DNA of 10,992 nt. It comes from Bacillota bacterium. Its GTDB lineage: Bacteria; Bacillota; Thermosediminibacteria; Thermosediminibacterales; Thermosediminibacteraceae. Position 1 is the first letter of the stretch. The number at the start of each line of letters is the position of its first letter. The stretch spans positions 1 to 10,992 of the forward strand of contig QGUT01000046.1 in NCBI GenBank assembly GCA_003242255.1, read 5' to 3'. Below, piece by piece: positions 1-5,955 of the stretch. The translations under genes were made by a program, and so were the position numbers. Below the pieces are notes generated by a model that was not told where the DNA came from, ran no database searches, and saw nothing but the letters and a program-made list of their open reading frames with translations.

Positions 1-837
1 AATGGAAGCAGAAAGCATGGCGGTATTTTTAAATGCCTGAAAACAATTTTTCCACGTTATTTTTTTATAAACAAAGATGCCCACAAATAATACGTATGCT
101 GTAGCAAGAATGGCAATTTCTGTGACCGTTGCCATTCCTGTAAAAACGCCTACAAAAATAATGACTGGAGCTAACAGCGGGACCCACGACTTGCGGAGAA
201 TTTTAAAAAATCTTTTCAGCGACATATCGCTGTGGTGCGGTTTTAAGTCCATTTTGCGCACTTTAAAGGCTACAATAACCGCCATAGATAAAGCCATCAA
301 TATGCCCGGAATCATTGCGCCAAGAAACAACCTACCTATGGACAAATTTGTAATTAATCCCAAAAAAACCATTGGTATACCAGGCGGTATAATCGGTCCC
401 AATACGGCGCCGGCAGCGTTGCAAGCTGCAGAAAAATCTTCTGGATAACTCTCTTCTTTCATTTTGGGCAGCAGTATAGGGGCAATCGCCGCTGCATCGG
501 CAGGACCGGAACCTGAGACTAGAGAAAATATGGCATTGACAAAAATACACGCTTGTGCAAGAGCTCCTTTAATTCTACCGATGAAAAAAAGCGAAAAATC
601 TAAAAGTTCATCCGTCATCCCTGATACATTCATGAATTCCCCTGCTAGGATAAAAAAGGGGATGGCAAGCAAAGATACGTTGGAGACCCCGTTTACCATG
701 TTATTTGGTATCATACTAAGTGGGCCGTTTCCAGTAAAAATAAGATACGCGGACCCCGCGACGGCCATAGATATAAAAATATCCAGGCCAAGAAACATGA
801 AAGAAAACATTACAAGAAATATGATAAGTATGGCCAT
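1..837 (-). CDS. dctM: TRAP transporter large permease subunit DctM (3' end beyond window)
   Basis: This is the first 279 residues of a TRAP-family large membrane subunit (family length about 425). The frame stays open to base 1, so the C-terminal third is missing only because the window ends. The protein forms the cation-coupled channel that takes substrate from the periplasmic/extracellular binding protein DctP. Visible family motifs are the hydrophobic N-terminal helix, IPFFILAGEFM (about 59-69), SGSGPADAAAIAP (about 108-120) and GPIIPPGIPMV (about 147-157), followed by VGRLFL-like and VTEIA segments. The ATG at 837 is preceded by AAGGAGGT, 11 bases upstream, which fixes the start. It follows dctP with a 73-base gap that contains a perfect hairpin. 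No dctQ gene lies between them. The substrate cannot be told from the sequence. The family call is secure. Confidence 0.95.
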   Translation of the reverse strand, partial: MAILIIFLVMFSFMFLGLDIFISMAVAGSAYLIFTGNGPLSMIPNNMVNGVSNVSLLAIPFFILAGEFMNVSGMTDELLDFSLFFIGRIKGALAQACIFVNAIFSLVSGSGPADAAAIAPILLPKMKEESYPEDFSAACNAAGAVLGPIIPPGIPMVFLGLITNLSIGRLFLGAMIPGILMALSMAVIVAFKVRKMDLKPHHSDMSLKRFFKILRKSWVPLLAPVIIFVGVFTGMATVTEIAILATAYVLFVGIFVYKKITWKNCFQAFKNTAMLSASI

Positions 838-864
838 TAATTTTTTTACCTCCTTATAACAAGG

Positions 865-905
865 TTTGCAAAGTCTATGCCTATAAAAAGCATAGACTTT
901 GCAAA
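865..905 (-). repeat. Perfect 16-bp hairpin between dctP and dctM
   Basis: The arms at 865-880 and 890-905 are exact reverse complements (TTTGCAAAGTCTATGC / GCATAGACTTTGCAAA) around a 9-base loop. It starts 5 bases past the dctP stop codon and ends just before the dctM ribosome site. No U-tract follows it in the direction of transcription, so it is not a standard intrinsic terminator. By position it may protect the 3' end of the dctP message or reduce read-through, giving more binding protein than permease, as known for other binding-protein transport operons. That role is inference. Confidence 0.8.
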
Positions 906-910
906 ACATA

Positions 911-1984
911 TTAAGAGTTCGCTTTATAATTGGCCTTGAATTCCAAAATTTGATCTATAGTTCCTGTAGGCCAAAGAGTTCCTCCCCGGTCAAGTTCACG
1001 ATAAAATTCTTCTCCTAGCTTATTCTTGATTGAATCTATATCAATGTCTACATAGGTCATCTTTTCATTCAAGAACTTCATAATCTCTTCCATATTTTCT
1101 TTTATTAGTTGTTCTTCGTACTTCACAGCTTCCATGGCAGCTCCCTGCAAGATCTGTTGCTGCTTTGGCGACAACTGCTTCCATATATTTTCGCTTATGA
1201 ATATAGCCGAAACGTCCCTAATGTAGTCTGTTTTCATGAAATACTTCTGCACTTCATACAAGCTGTTGTTCTTTACAGTGACAAAATTATTCTCCTGAGC
1301 TTCTACCGTTCCTTGCCTTAAAGCCAAATACAAATCGGATAGCGGAATTACGACAGGGGTAGCCCCTAACTTTTTCATCGTCTGCTGGACTAACGCCGAT
1401 TCAGCAGTCCTGATTTTCAAACCTTTGAAATCGTCCGCATTTTTTATCGGTTTGTTAGCCGTCAATTGCCTGGGCGGAAGCTCTCCTGCGGCCACCAACA
1501 CGCGGACTCCAGTTGCTTCCGCAGCTTCATCAAACCATTGCTTAGCAATATCAGACTCTAAGAAAGCTTCTAATTCGTCCTGACTATCCCAAATAAAAGG
1601 AACGATTATAGCATTGAATTTTTTAGCACCATCAAGCCAACTGTAGCAGGACAGAGTGTTGTAGAACAAATCTGTTATTCCAGTGGGCATACCACTGAGC
1701 ATATCATTGGTAGAACCAAGAACGCTGTTGGGAAAAGTCTTTATGGTTATGTTGGCTTCTGGATTATTGTTTACAATTTCTGCGAATTTCTCCATGGCCA
1801 GAGTAGCCGGATCATCTTCAGTTTTTATGCCGGCAATTTTCAACTCAAAGTGTTTTTCTTCTGTTGTAGAATTATTCCCCGAGGAACTCTGATTGGAACT
1901 GGACCCACAAGCGCTTAGAGTTAAGGTCGCAACCATGACGATAAGGAGCAACAATGTGAGTTTCTTTGCCCTACTTTTCCACAT
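911..1984 (-). CDS. dctP: TRAP transporter solute-binding lipoprotein DctP
   Basis: This 357-residue extracytoplasmic binding protein delivers a substrate, usually an organic or sugar acid, to the DctM membrane subunit. The N-terminus is a lipoprotein signal: basic MWKSRAKK, a hydrophobic stretch, then the lipobox LSAC with the lipidated cysteine at residue 26, followed by a Ser/Asn-rich linker. The mature part carries the DctP-family core: GELPPRQLTANKPI (about 167-180), FKGLKIR with Arg192 at the position that normally pairs with the substrate carboxylate, then LGATPVVIPLSDLYLALRQG and VEAQEN. The start is the ATG at 1984, preceded by GAGGAGG at 8-base spacing. The frame is open 39 codons further upstream, but those residues precede the signal peptide and are not expected to be translated. 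Two LacI-type operators lie upstream. The exact ligand is unknown. Confidence 0.95.
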   Translation of the reverse strand: MWKSRAKKLTLLLLIVMVATLTLSACGSSSNQSSSGNNSTTEEKHFELKIAGIKTEDDPATLAMEKFAEIVNNNPEANITIKTFPNSVLGSTNDMLSGMPTGITDLFYNTLSCYSWLDGAKKFNAIIVPFIWDSQDELEAFLESDIAKQWFDEAAEATGVRVLVAAGELPPRQLTANKPIKNADDFKGLKIRTAESALVQQTMKKLGATPVVIPLSDLYLALRQGTVEAQENNFVTVKNNSLYEVQKYFMKTDYIRDVSAIFISENIWKQLSPKQQQILQGAAMEAVKYEEQLIKENMEEIMKFLNEKMTYVDIDIDSIKNKLGEEFYRELDRGGTLWPTGTIDQILEFKANYKANS

Positions 1985-2115
1985 CTCATATCCTCCTCTT
2001 TTGATTCTTCCGGATGCTAATTGGTTTAGCCATTTTTGCAATTTTGGCTCCCGATTATCCCCTCCTCTACTCAATTTAGTGAAAAAATTACACAATAACA
2101 CCTACACTATTTTTG

Positions 2116-2129
2116 GGAAACCGATTACC
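2116..2129. promoter_or_regulatory. LacI-family-like operator, promoter-proximal copy
   Basis: The site GGAAACCGATTACC is a partial palindrome centred on CG (2122-2123), the hallmark of LacI/GalR-family operators and of the related CcpA cre sites. On the minus strand it reads GGTAATCGGTTTCC and shares the 11-mer GGTAATCGGTT with the second site. It would overlap the start of the dctP transcript if the proposed promoter is right. Which regulator binds is not shown; none is encoded in the window. Confidence 0.55.
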
Positions 2130-2138
2130 TATTATTGT

Positions 2139-2167
2139 TATTAATGTTGTCATAGTTTTTTCTACAA
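2139..2167 (-). promoter_or_regulatory. Putative sigma-A promoter of the TRAP operon
   Basis: On the minus strand TTGTAG (2167-2162) is followed after 17 bases by TTAATA (2144-2139). The match to consensus is only moderate. Support comes from position: it lies between the two operator-like sites and upstream of dctP on the correct strand. Alternative hexamers in this AT-rich region are possible. Confidence 0.35.
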
Positions 2168-2174
2168 TACTTAT

Positions 2175-2188
2175 GGTAATCGGTTACT
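2175..2188. promoter_or_regulatory. LacI-family-like operator, promoter-distal copy
   Basis: GGTAATCGGTTACT contains GTAATCGGTTAC (2176-2187), symmetric as GTAA-N-CG-N-TTAC around the central CG at 2181-2182. This is a textbook LacI-family operator shape. It differs from the CcpA cre consensus mainly at the outermost bases. It is an inverted copy of the site centred near 2122, with 59 bases between centres, and lies just upstream of the proposed -35. The pair could support repression or looping. Confidence 0.65.
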
Positions 2189-2418
2189 ATTTAATATTTC
2201 TACATTAAGGCAAAAACTCCTTCTTAAAAGAGTAAGTTTTTATAAAATTATTAGATTTATGAAACTGCCCATTTATATTAAAAAAATCTTTTAAAATTTT
2301 CCACGCAACTGAGCAGGAAAAATTAGGGCAAAAATAGAATAAATTTATTGTGGAAATGAATCGTCAGGCAAGAATTTGATCATCATATAAATTGAACAAA
2401 ACTGTGGGAGGTATGGCA

Positions 2419-2973
2419 ATGGCGGTAAAAAATGCAATGACTGCTGATTTTTTGCGCTCTGCCTACGGCGGCGAGAGCATGGCCCACATGAGGTACCTCA
2501 TCTGGAGTGAAGTGGCCGAAAAAGAAGGTTTCAAAAACATAGCAAGGCTTTTTAAAGCTATCGCTTACGCCGAACAGGTACACGCCCGTAATCATTTCAA
2601 CGAAATCGATGGAAACTTGGGCGATGCTACGGTAGCTGCCGGTGGTGTTTTCGGCGGCAGAAACACTGTCGAGAACCTGGAAGGGGCTATCATGGGCGAA
2701 CTGCATGAAGTGGAGCAGATGTACCCCGTTTACCTCAATGCAGCAAAGTTCCAAAACGAATCGGGCGCGGAAAGGTCCTTCCACTATGCCCTGGAGGCTG
2801 AAAAAATCCACGCCAAACTATTCAAACAGGCCCAGGATGCGGCCAAACAGGGCAAGGACATGGAAATGAAAGCCGTTTACATATGTCCCATATGCGGTCA
2901 TACGGTACTGGACGAAGCACCGGACCAATGCCCAATATGCGGAGCCAAAAAAGAGGCGTACAAGGCATTCTAA
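2419..2973 (+). CDS. rbr: Rubrerythrin
   Basis: This 184-residue cytoplasmic non-haem iron protein reduces hydrogen peroxide in anaerobes. It has the standard two-part build: a four-helix ferritin-like diiron domain (about 1-145) and a C-terminal rubredoxin domain (about 152-184). The expected diiron ligands are visible: Glu19, Glu52, His55 (EQVH), Glu94, Glu97, Glu128 and His131 (EKIH). Their spacing closely follows the Desulfovibrio vulgaris protein. The rubredoxin iron is held by Cys156, Cys159, Cys171 and Cys174 in two CPICG knuckles. I chose the ATG at 2419 because GGAGG ends 7 bases before it. The ATG at 2413, two codons upstream, touches the Shine-Dalgarno sequence. This is the only plus-strand gene, monocistronic, with a strong terminator immediately after. 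Peroxide control through PerR is common for this family, but no clear box is seen here. Confidence 0.97.
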   Translation: MAVKNAMTADFLRSAYGGESMAHMRYLIWSEVAEKEGFKNIARLFKAIAYAEQVHARNHFNEIDGNLGDATVAAGGVFGGRNTVENLEGAIMGELHEVEQMYPVYLNAAKFQNESGAERSFHYALEAEKIHAKLFKQAQDAAKQGKDMEMKAVYICPICGHTVLDEAPDQCPICGAKKEAYKAF

Positions 2974-2977
2974 AAAA

Positions 2978-3009
2978 ATACAGCCGCTAAAAAGCGGCTG
3001 TATTTTTTT
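2978..3009. terminator. Bidirectional intrinsic terminator shared by rbr and lepB
   Basis: ATACAGCCGCT (2978-2988) pairs with AGCGGCTGTAT (2993-3003) around an AAAA loop, an 11-bp stem. A T7 run follows on the plus strand (3003-3009) and an A run precedes it (2972-2978), giving a U-tract for minus-strand transcripts too. It therefore ends both the rubrerythrin transcript and the convergent signal peptidase transcript. The lepB stop codon lies inside the T-tract. Confidence 0.92.
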
Positions 3010-3532
3010 ATTCCAATTTCCCTATTCGATCCGGCGGCCATATCCTGTAGACCGCCTTGCCCAAAATGAGCTTTTTGGGAACATACATATTTTCCCAAAA
3101 ACGGCTGTCCTTTGAATTGTTCCTGTTGTCTCCCATCACGAAATAATTCCCCTCTGGGACCTCATAGGGGCCGAAATCGCCGATCATCGGTTCTTTCAAA
3201 TAGGGCTCCTCCACCACATCCCCGTTGAGGTAGAGCTGGCCATCTTTGATCTCGATTATATCGCCGCCAATCCCTATCACTCTTTTTACAAAGGTCTGCT
3301 TGGGATCGTCGGGGTACTTGAATACCACTATATCGCCTCTTTCAATTGGCTGAAAACGGTAAATGTATTTATTTACGAAGATCCTGTCGCCAATCTGGAT
3401 CGTCGGTATCATAGAACCGGTGGGCACTATCATGGGCTCGAACACATAATTCCTTATTACAAGCGCAATCAGCAGCGCAATGGCTATGGACTTTACCCAG
3501 TCTAGTATTTCCTTTTTTAAATCGTATCTCAT
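3008..3532 (-). CDS. lepB: Signal peptidase I (type I leader peptidase)
   Basis: This 174-residue membrane-anchored serine protease removes signal peptides from exported proteins on the outer face of the membrane. One N-terminal transmembrane helix (about 14-30) precedes the catalytic domain, the usual Gram-positive SipS-like layout and size. The nucleophile is Ser40 in PTGSMIPT and the general base is Lys83 in FVKRVIG. The conserved box GDNRNNSKDSR is at 134-144. The ATG at 3532 has a GGGTGG ribosome site 5 bases away. A consensus promoter directly upstream overlaps the end of cwlD, so the gene can be transcribed alone even though it follows cwlD by only 63 bases. Its reading frame ends within the shared terminator with rbr. 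Confidence 0.97.
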   Translation of the reverse strand: MRYDLKKEILDWVKSIAIALLIALVIRNYVFEPMIVPTGSMIPTIQIGDRIFVNKYIYRFQPIERGDIVVFKYPDDPKQTFVKRVIGIGGDIIEIKDGQLYLNGDVVEEPYLKEPMIGDFGPYEVPEGNYFVMGDNRNNSKDSRFWENMYVPKKLILGKAVYRIWPPDRIGKLE

Positions 3533-3570
3533 GCAACCACCCGATCTTAAGTTTTTAACAGTACTAACTT

Positions 3571-3599
3571 ATTATAGCACAAAAAAATAAGGCCATCAA
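3571..3599 (-). promoter_or_regulatory. Sigma-A promoter of lepB with extended -10
   Basis: On the minus strand TTGATG (3599-3594) is followed after exactly 17 bases by a perfect TATAAT (3576-3571), with TG one base before the -10 (TGCTATAAT). This is the strongest promoter match I saw in the window. The -35 overlaps the last codons and stop of cwlD (TGA at 3598-3596). Confidence 0.85.
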
Positions 3600-4324
3600 A
3601 AATATTCTCTTAAGGCCATGGCTATGGCATCGGCCAATTTGCTCTGAAAATCAGGATTTTTAAGAAGTCGCCGGTCGCTCTCGTTGGTTATAAACCCCAA
3701 TTCTACTATAACCCCCGGAGGCCTGGTATTGCAGAGGAGGAAAAGGGTAGAATTGGGGTTTGGATTTCTCTTCCTCACCTTTTGGCCTGCCGATTGGTAA
3801 ACTTCTTCGAGGCGGGCCTGGATCAGTTCTGCCAGCCGCCGGCTTTCCTGGCTGGACTGGTAATAAAAAACCATGGGACCGCGGGTAGCCGGAGAATTTT
3901 TCTCGGCGTTAACGTGAAGGCTTATGTAAACGTGGGGATTTACTTCGTTTATGATGTCAGCCCGGGCAATGAGATCTCTCCTGTGCCGGGATTTGCTCTT
4001 GTTGTTCCTGTGGTCAAGGGCCTCATCTTTAGTTCGGGTAAGCACCACTTTTGCGCCGTTTCTCTCCAATGCGCTTTTGAGTTTCAGGGCGACCGAGAGG
4101 TTTATGTGCTTTTCTAAAGTACCGTCGCTGTGGTAGGCCCCGCCATCTATCCCGCCGTGACCCGGATCTATAACTATGGTCCGGCCAGACAGGGGGGCAT
4201 AAAACCAAAAAACTCCGAAGGTCCTCTCTGATGTAATATTTAATATAAGGCCAGCTGCGACAACGACAAAGAGGAAGATTAAAACAACCTTACTATCGGG
4301 AAACTTCACCCGAATTCTGCCCAT
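3596..4324 (-). CDS. cwlD: N-acetylmuramoyl-L-alanine amidase, CwlD-type
   Basis: This 242-residue zinc amidase of the Amidase_3 family cleaves the bond between N-acetylmuramic acid and L-alanine in peptidoglycan. One N-terminal membrane anchor (about 12-30) is followed by the catalytic domain. The zinc/catalytic residues are His56 in DPGHGGIDGG, Glu71 in LEKHINLS, His137 in SLHVNA and Glu208 in VELGFITN. Length, single anchor and absence of cell-wall-binding repeats match CwlD, the enzyme that helps make muramic-delta-lactam in the spore cortex. This suggests a spore former, though a vegetative amidase of the same fold cannot be excluded. Start at the ATG at 4324, whose G5 ribosome site lies in the 3' arm of a long-range hairpin. 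The gene lies between the CapA-like fragment and lepB. Confidence 0.9.
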   Translation of the reverse strand: MGRIRVKFPDSKVVLIFLFVVVAAGLILNITSERTFGVFWFYAPLSGRTIVIDPGHGGIDGGAYHSDGTLEKHINLSVALKLKSALERNGAKVVLTRTKDEALDHRNNKSKSRHRRDLIARADIINEVNPHVYISLHVNAEKNSPATRGPMVFYYQSSQESRRLAELIQARLEEVYQSAGQKVRKRNPNPNSTLFLLCNTRPPGVIVELGFITNESDRRLLKNPDFQSKLADAIAMALREYF

Positions 4325-4325
4325 G

Positions 4326-4382
4326 TATATCCCCCTTTTTTTAGTCGCTTTTTAATAAAATATTTTCCAAAAGGGGGATATA
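4326..4382 (-). promoter_or_regulatory. Leader hairpin enclosing the cwlD Shine-Dalgarno sequence
   Basis: In the cwlD leader, TATATCCCCCTTTT (4382-4369, minus strand) is perfectly complementary to AAAAGGGGGATATA (4339-4326), which ends one base before the ATG. The 14-bp stem has a 29-base AU-rich loop and buries the G5 ribosome site. No U-tract follows, so it is not a terminator. It could limit translation unless opened by a ribosome, protein, or a transcription start inside the left arm. Function is inference; the pairing is seen directly. Confidence 0.6.
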
Positions 4383-4435
4383 TGAGCGTCAATTTAATTT
4401 TTTAGCGTCGACGGCTTTTCTCCCAATTCCACCAC

Positions 4436-4750
4436 TTATCTCATTTTCCCCTTTTCTCTGTACCGGTGAACCCAGGTGGGTATTTCTTCGACCTCTGCCA
4501 CAGAAATCGAATCGTCGTCAAATTTTTCTAAGGTAACCTTAAGTATGACCCTCACGTCCGTATCAGGGATTTTTTGGGCAGCAATAAAATTGCCCAGAGA
4601 GTAGGCAACGGGCTCCGCAGGGATCGGCTCTTCTATTTGAGCCGTTTCCCTGGCTTCGCCGTTGCTCAACCATAAATATGACCTGAAGGCAACTGCAGCT
4701 ATTATTGCGGCAGCTGTTACATAAAAGGCATATTTTGCCTTTTTCTTCAT
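4436..4750 (-). CDS. Membrane-anchored CapA-like fragment, probable internally deleted remnant
   Basis: This is a 104-residue product of an intact frame. Residues 1-30 are a basic start (MKKKAKY) and one transmembrane helix. Residues 31-46 are a short acidic/proline linker (EEPIPAEP). Residues 48-97 read VAYSLGNFIAAQ, then DTDVRVILKVTLEKF, then IPTWVHRY. I recognise these as the C-terminal motifs of CapA-family (poly-gamma-glutamate/capsule synthesis) calcineurin-like proteins of Clostridia. The roughly 200-250 residues with the metal-binding motifs that should lie between anchor and tail are absent, so no catalysis is expected. The ATG overlaps the manC stop (TGATG), so it is translationally coupled. 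After the TAA the frame stays open for 13 codons, hinting at a longer ancestral tail. It may be decaying or a short anchored protein of unknown role. Confidence 0.7.
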   Translation of the reverse strand: MKKKAKYAFYVTAAAIIAAVAFRSYLWLSNGEARETAQIEEPIPAEPVAYSLGNFIAAQKIPDTDVRVILKVTLEKFDDDSISVAEVEEIPTWVHRYREKGKMR

Positions 4751-5832
4751 CACAGCAGGTCCTTTCTGCCCATTTTCTTGAGAAGTTCCACTACCTTCTT
4801 GACTTCCTGGGCCTTTTTCTTGGGACACACTAATAGCGCATCGGCGGTTTCTACGACTATCATATCTTCGAGCCCTATGGCCGCGATCAACCGCCCGTTC
4901 GAATAAATTATGCTGTTTTTCGTTCCAATCTCTACGAAATCCCCTCTGGTGATATTACCGTTTTCATCCGGCGGAATTACGCTCCCTAGAGAATCCCAGC
5001 TTCCGACGTCGCTCCACCCAAAATCGCCGGGAATTACTGCCACATTCACTGCCCTTTCCATTATGCCGTAGTCGATCGAAATGTCTGGCAGCGACGGGTA
5101 AAGCTTTTCCATAATTTCCTTTTCCCGAGGCGTACCTATATATTCTTCCACCTCGATCAACCTGCCGTAAAGTCTGGGGAGGAATCTTTCGAAATTGGCC
5201 AATATCACGGACGTCTTCCAGACGAACATACCGCTGTTCCAGAGGTAGTTCCCGCTTTCGATATAAGCTTTTGCCTTTGCCACATCCGGCTTTTCTACAA
5301 ATTCTATCACTTCGTAGGCAGTTTTATCTCCGGCTTGGAGTAACCTTTCCCTATCGAAGTTTATGTAACCGTAGCCGGTAGACGGAAAGGTGGGGGTAAT
5401 GCCCATGGTCACCAACATGTCTGACTCTTCGGCAAGGCTGAAGGCCGCGTTTAAAACCCTCTGAAATTCATGAGCGTTTTTAATATAATGGTCCGAGGGG
5501 AAAACTCCCATCACCGCATCGCCGCTTCTCTTTTTTATCACCAGGGAAGCGTAAGCGATGCAGGCAGCCGTGTTCCTGCCCACCGGCTCCAGCAGAATAT
5601 TTTCGCGGGGAATATCCTCGCATATCACCTTTTTCAGCATCTTTTCCTGGGCCTTGTTGGTGACTATCAGAATTTTTTCAGGCGGAATGATATCCCTTAT
5701 CCTTTTTATCGTGTCGTTTATCATGGTATCTTCGCCGGTTATGTTCAAAAATTGTTTTGGAGTAGAGGTTCGGCTCAAAGGCCAAAAGCGGGTCCCTCCC
5801 CCTCCTGCCATGATAACTCCGTACTTTTCCAT
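4750..5832 (-). CDS. manC: Mannose-1-phosphate guanylyltransferase
   Basis: This 360-residue cytoplasmic nucleotidyltransferase joins GTP and mannose-1-phosphate to give GDP-mannose, a precursor of surface polysaccharides. The N-terminal Rossmann-like domain starts with the pyrophosphorylase signature AGGGGTRFWPLSR followed by TPKQF (9-28). Next come EPVGRNTAA (82-90), FPSDHYI (111-117), GYGYI, VEKPD and the late FGWSDVGSW motif typical of mannose enzymes. The length fits the monofunctional class without the isomerase domain. The start is the ATG at 5832 behind a G7 ribosome site. An in-frame TTG at 5847 lies inside the Shine-Dalgarno region and is rejected. The stop overlaps the next ATG. 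It sits behind the mtnA terminator and so needs its own promoter in 5849-5923, for which I see no strong match. Confidence 0.95.
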   Translation of the reverse strand: MEKYGVIMAGGGGTRFWPLSRTSTPKQFLNITGEDTMINDTIKRIRDIIPPEKILIVTNKAQEKMLKKVICEDIPRENILLEPVGRNTAACIAYASLVIKKRSGDAVMGVFPSDHYIKNAHEFQRVLNAAFSLAEESDMLVTMGITPTFPSTGYGYINFDRERLLQAGDKTAYEVIEFVEKPDVAKAKAYIESGNYLWNSGMFVWKTSVILANFERFLPRLYGRLIEVEEYIGTPREKEIMEKLYPSLPDISIDYGIMERAVNVAVIPGDFGWSDVGSWDSLGSVIPPDENGNITRGDFVEIGTKNSIIYSNGRLIAAIGLEDMIVVETADALLVCPKKKAQEVKKVVELLKKMGRKDLL

Positions 5833-5923
5833 ACCATTCCCCCCCAAAGTACATTACAGATTTATTTTTCCCTAAAAAACTGGCAATATCGCCCCTACAT
5901 TAAATATAACATATAAAAATCTG

Positions 5924-5948
5924 AAAAAAAAAGACCTCAAAAGGTCTT
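5924..5948 (-). terminator. Intrinsic terminator of the serine/threonine-mtnA operon
   Basis: On the minus strand AAGACCT-TTTG-AGGTCTT (5948-5931) forms a 7-bp stem with a 4-base loop and is followed by a T7 run (5930-5924). It starts 7 bases past the mtnA stop codon and separates that operon from manC. Confidence 0.88.
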
Positions 5949-5955
5949 GAATTTT

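Larger units (their letters stand above)
1985..2418. other. Divergent intergenic region between dctP and rubrerythrin
   Basis: This is an AT-rich 434-base stretch with no credible gene. It holds the dctP leader and ribosome site, two operator-like inverted sites (centres near 2122 and 2181), a putative dctP promoter between them, an imperfect dyad at 2212-2241, and the rubrerythrin leader with GGGAGG at 2406-2411. A -10-like TATAAA at 2386-2391 precedes the rubrerythrin gene, but I could not pair it with a convincing -35. No PerR box of good quality was seen. Confidence 0.6.

Noticed and set aside
77..859. Two plus-strand open frames opposite dctM
   Set aside because: The minus strand reads as an uninterrupted DctM with all family motifs, so these frames are antisense artefacts.
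1985..2101. 39-codon upstream extension of dctP
   Set aside because: It would place residues before a typical lipoprotein signal peptide, and the ATG at 1984 has a strong ribosome site.
2230..2260. PerR-like box (TTATAA followed by ATTATTAG) upstream of rubrerythrin
   Set aside because: Only the left half-site is good; the right half does not match the 7-1-7 palindrome, and the region is AT-rich enough for chance matches.
4369..4399. TTGACG on the minus strand as a -35 for cwlD
   Set aside because: No acceptable -10 lies 16-18 bases downstream; spore sigma-factor patterns were also too weak to call.
5839..5845. G7 tract in the manC ribosome site as a phase-variation tract
   Set aside because: G-rich ribosome sites recur in this window (manC, mtnA, cwlD), and seven bases alone give no evidence of variability.
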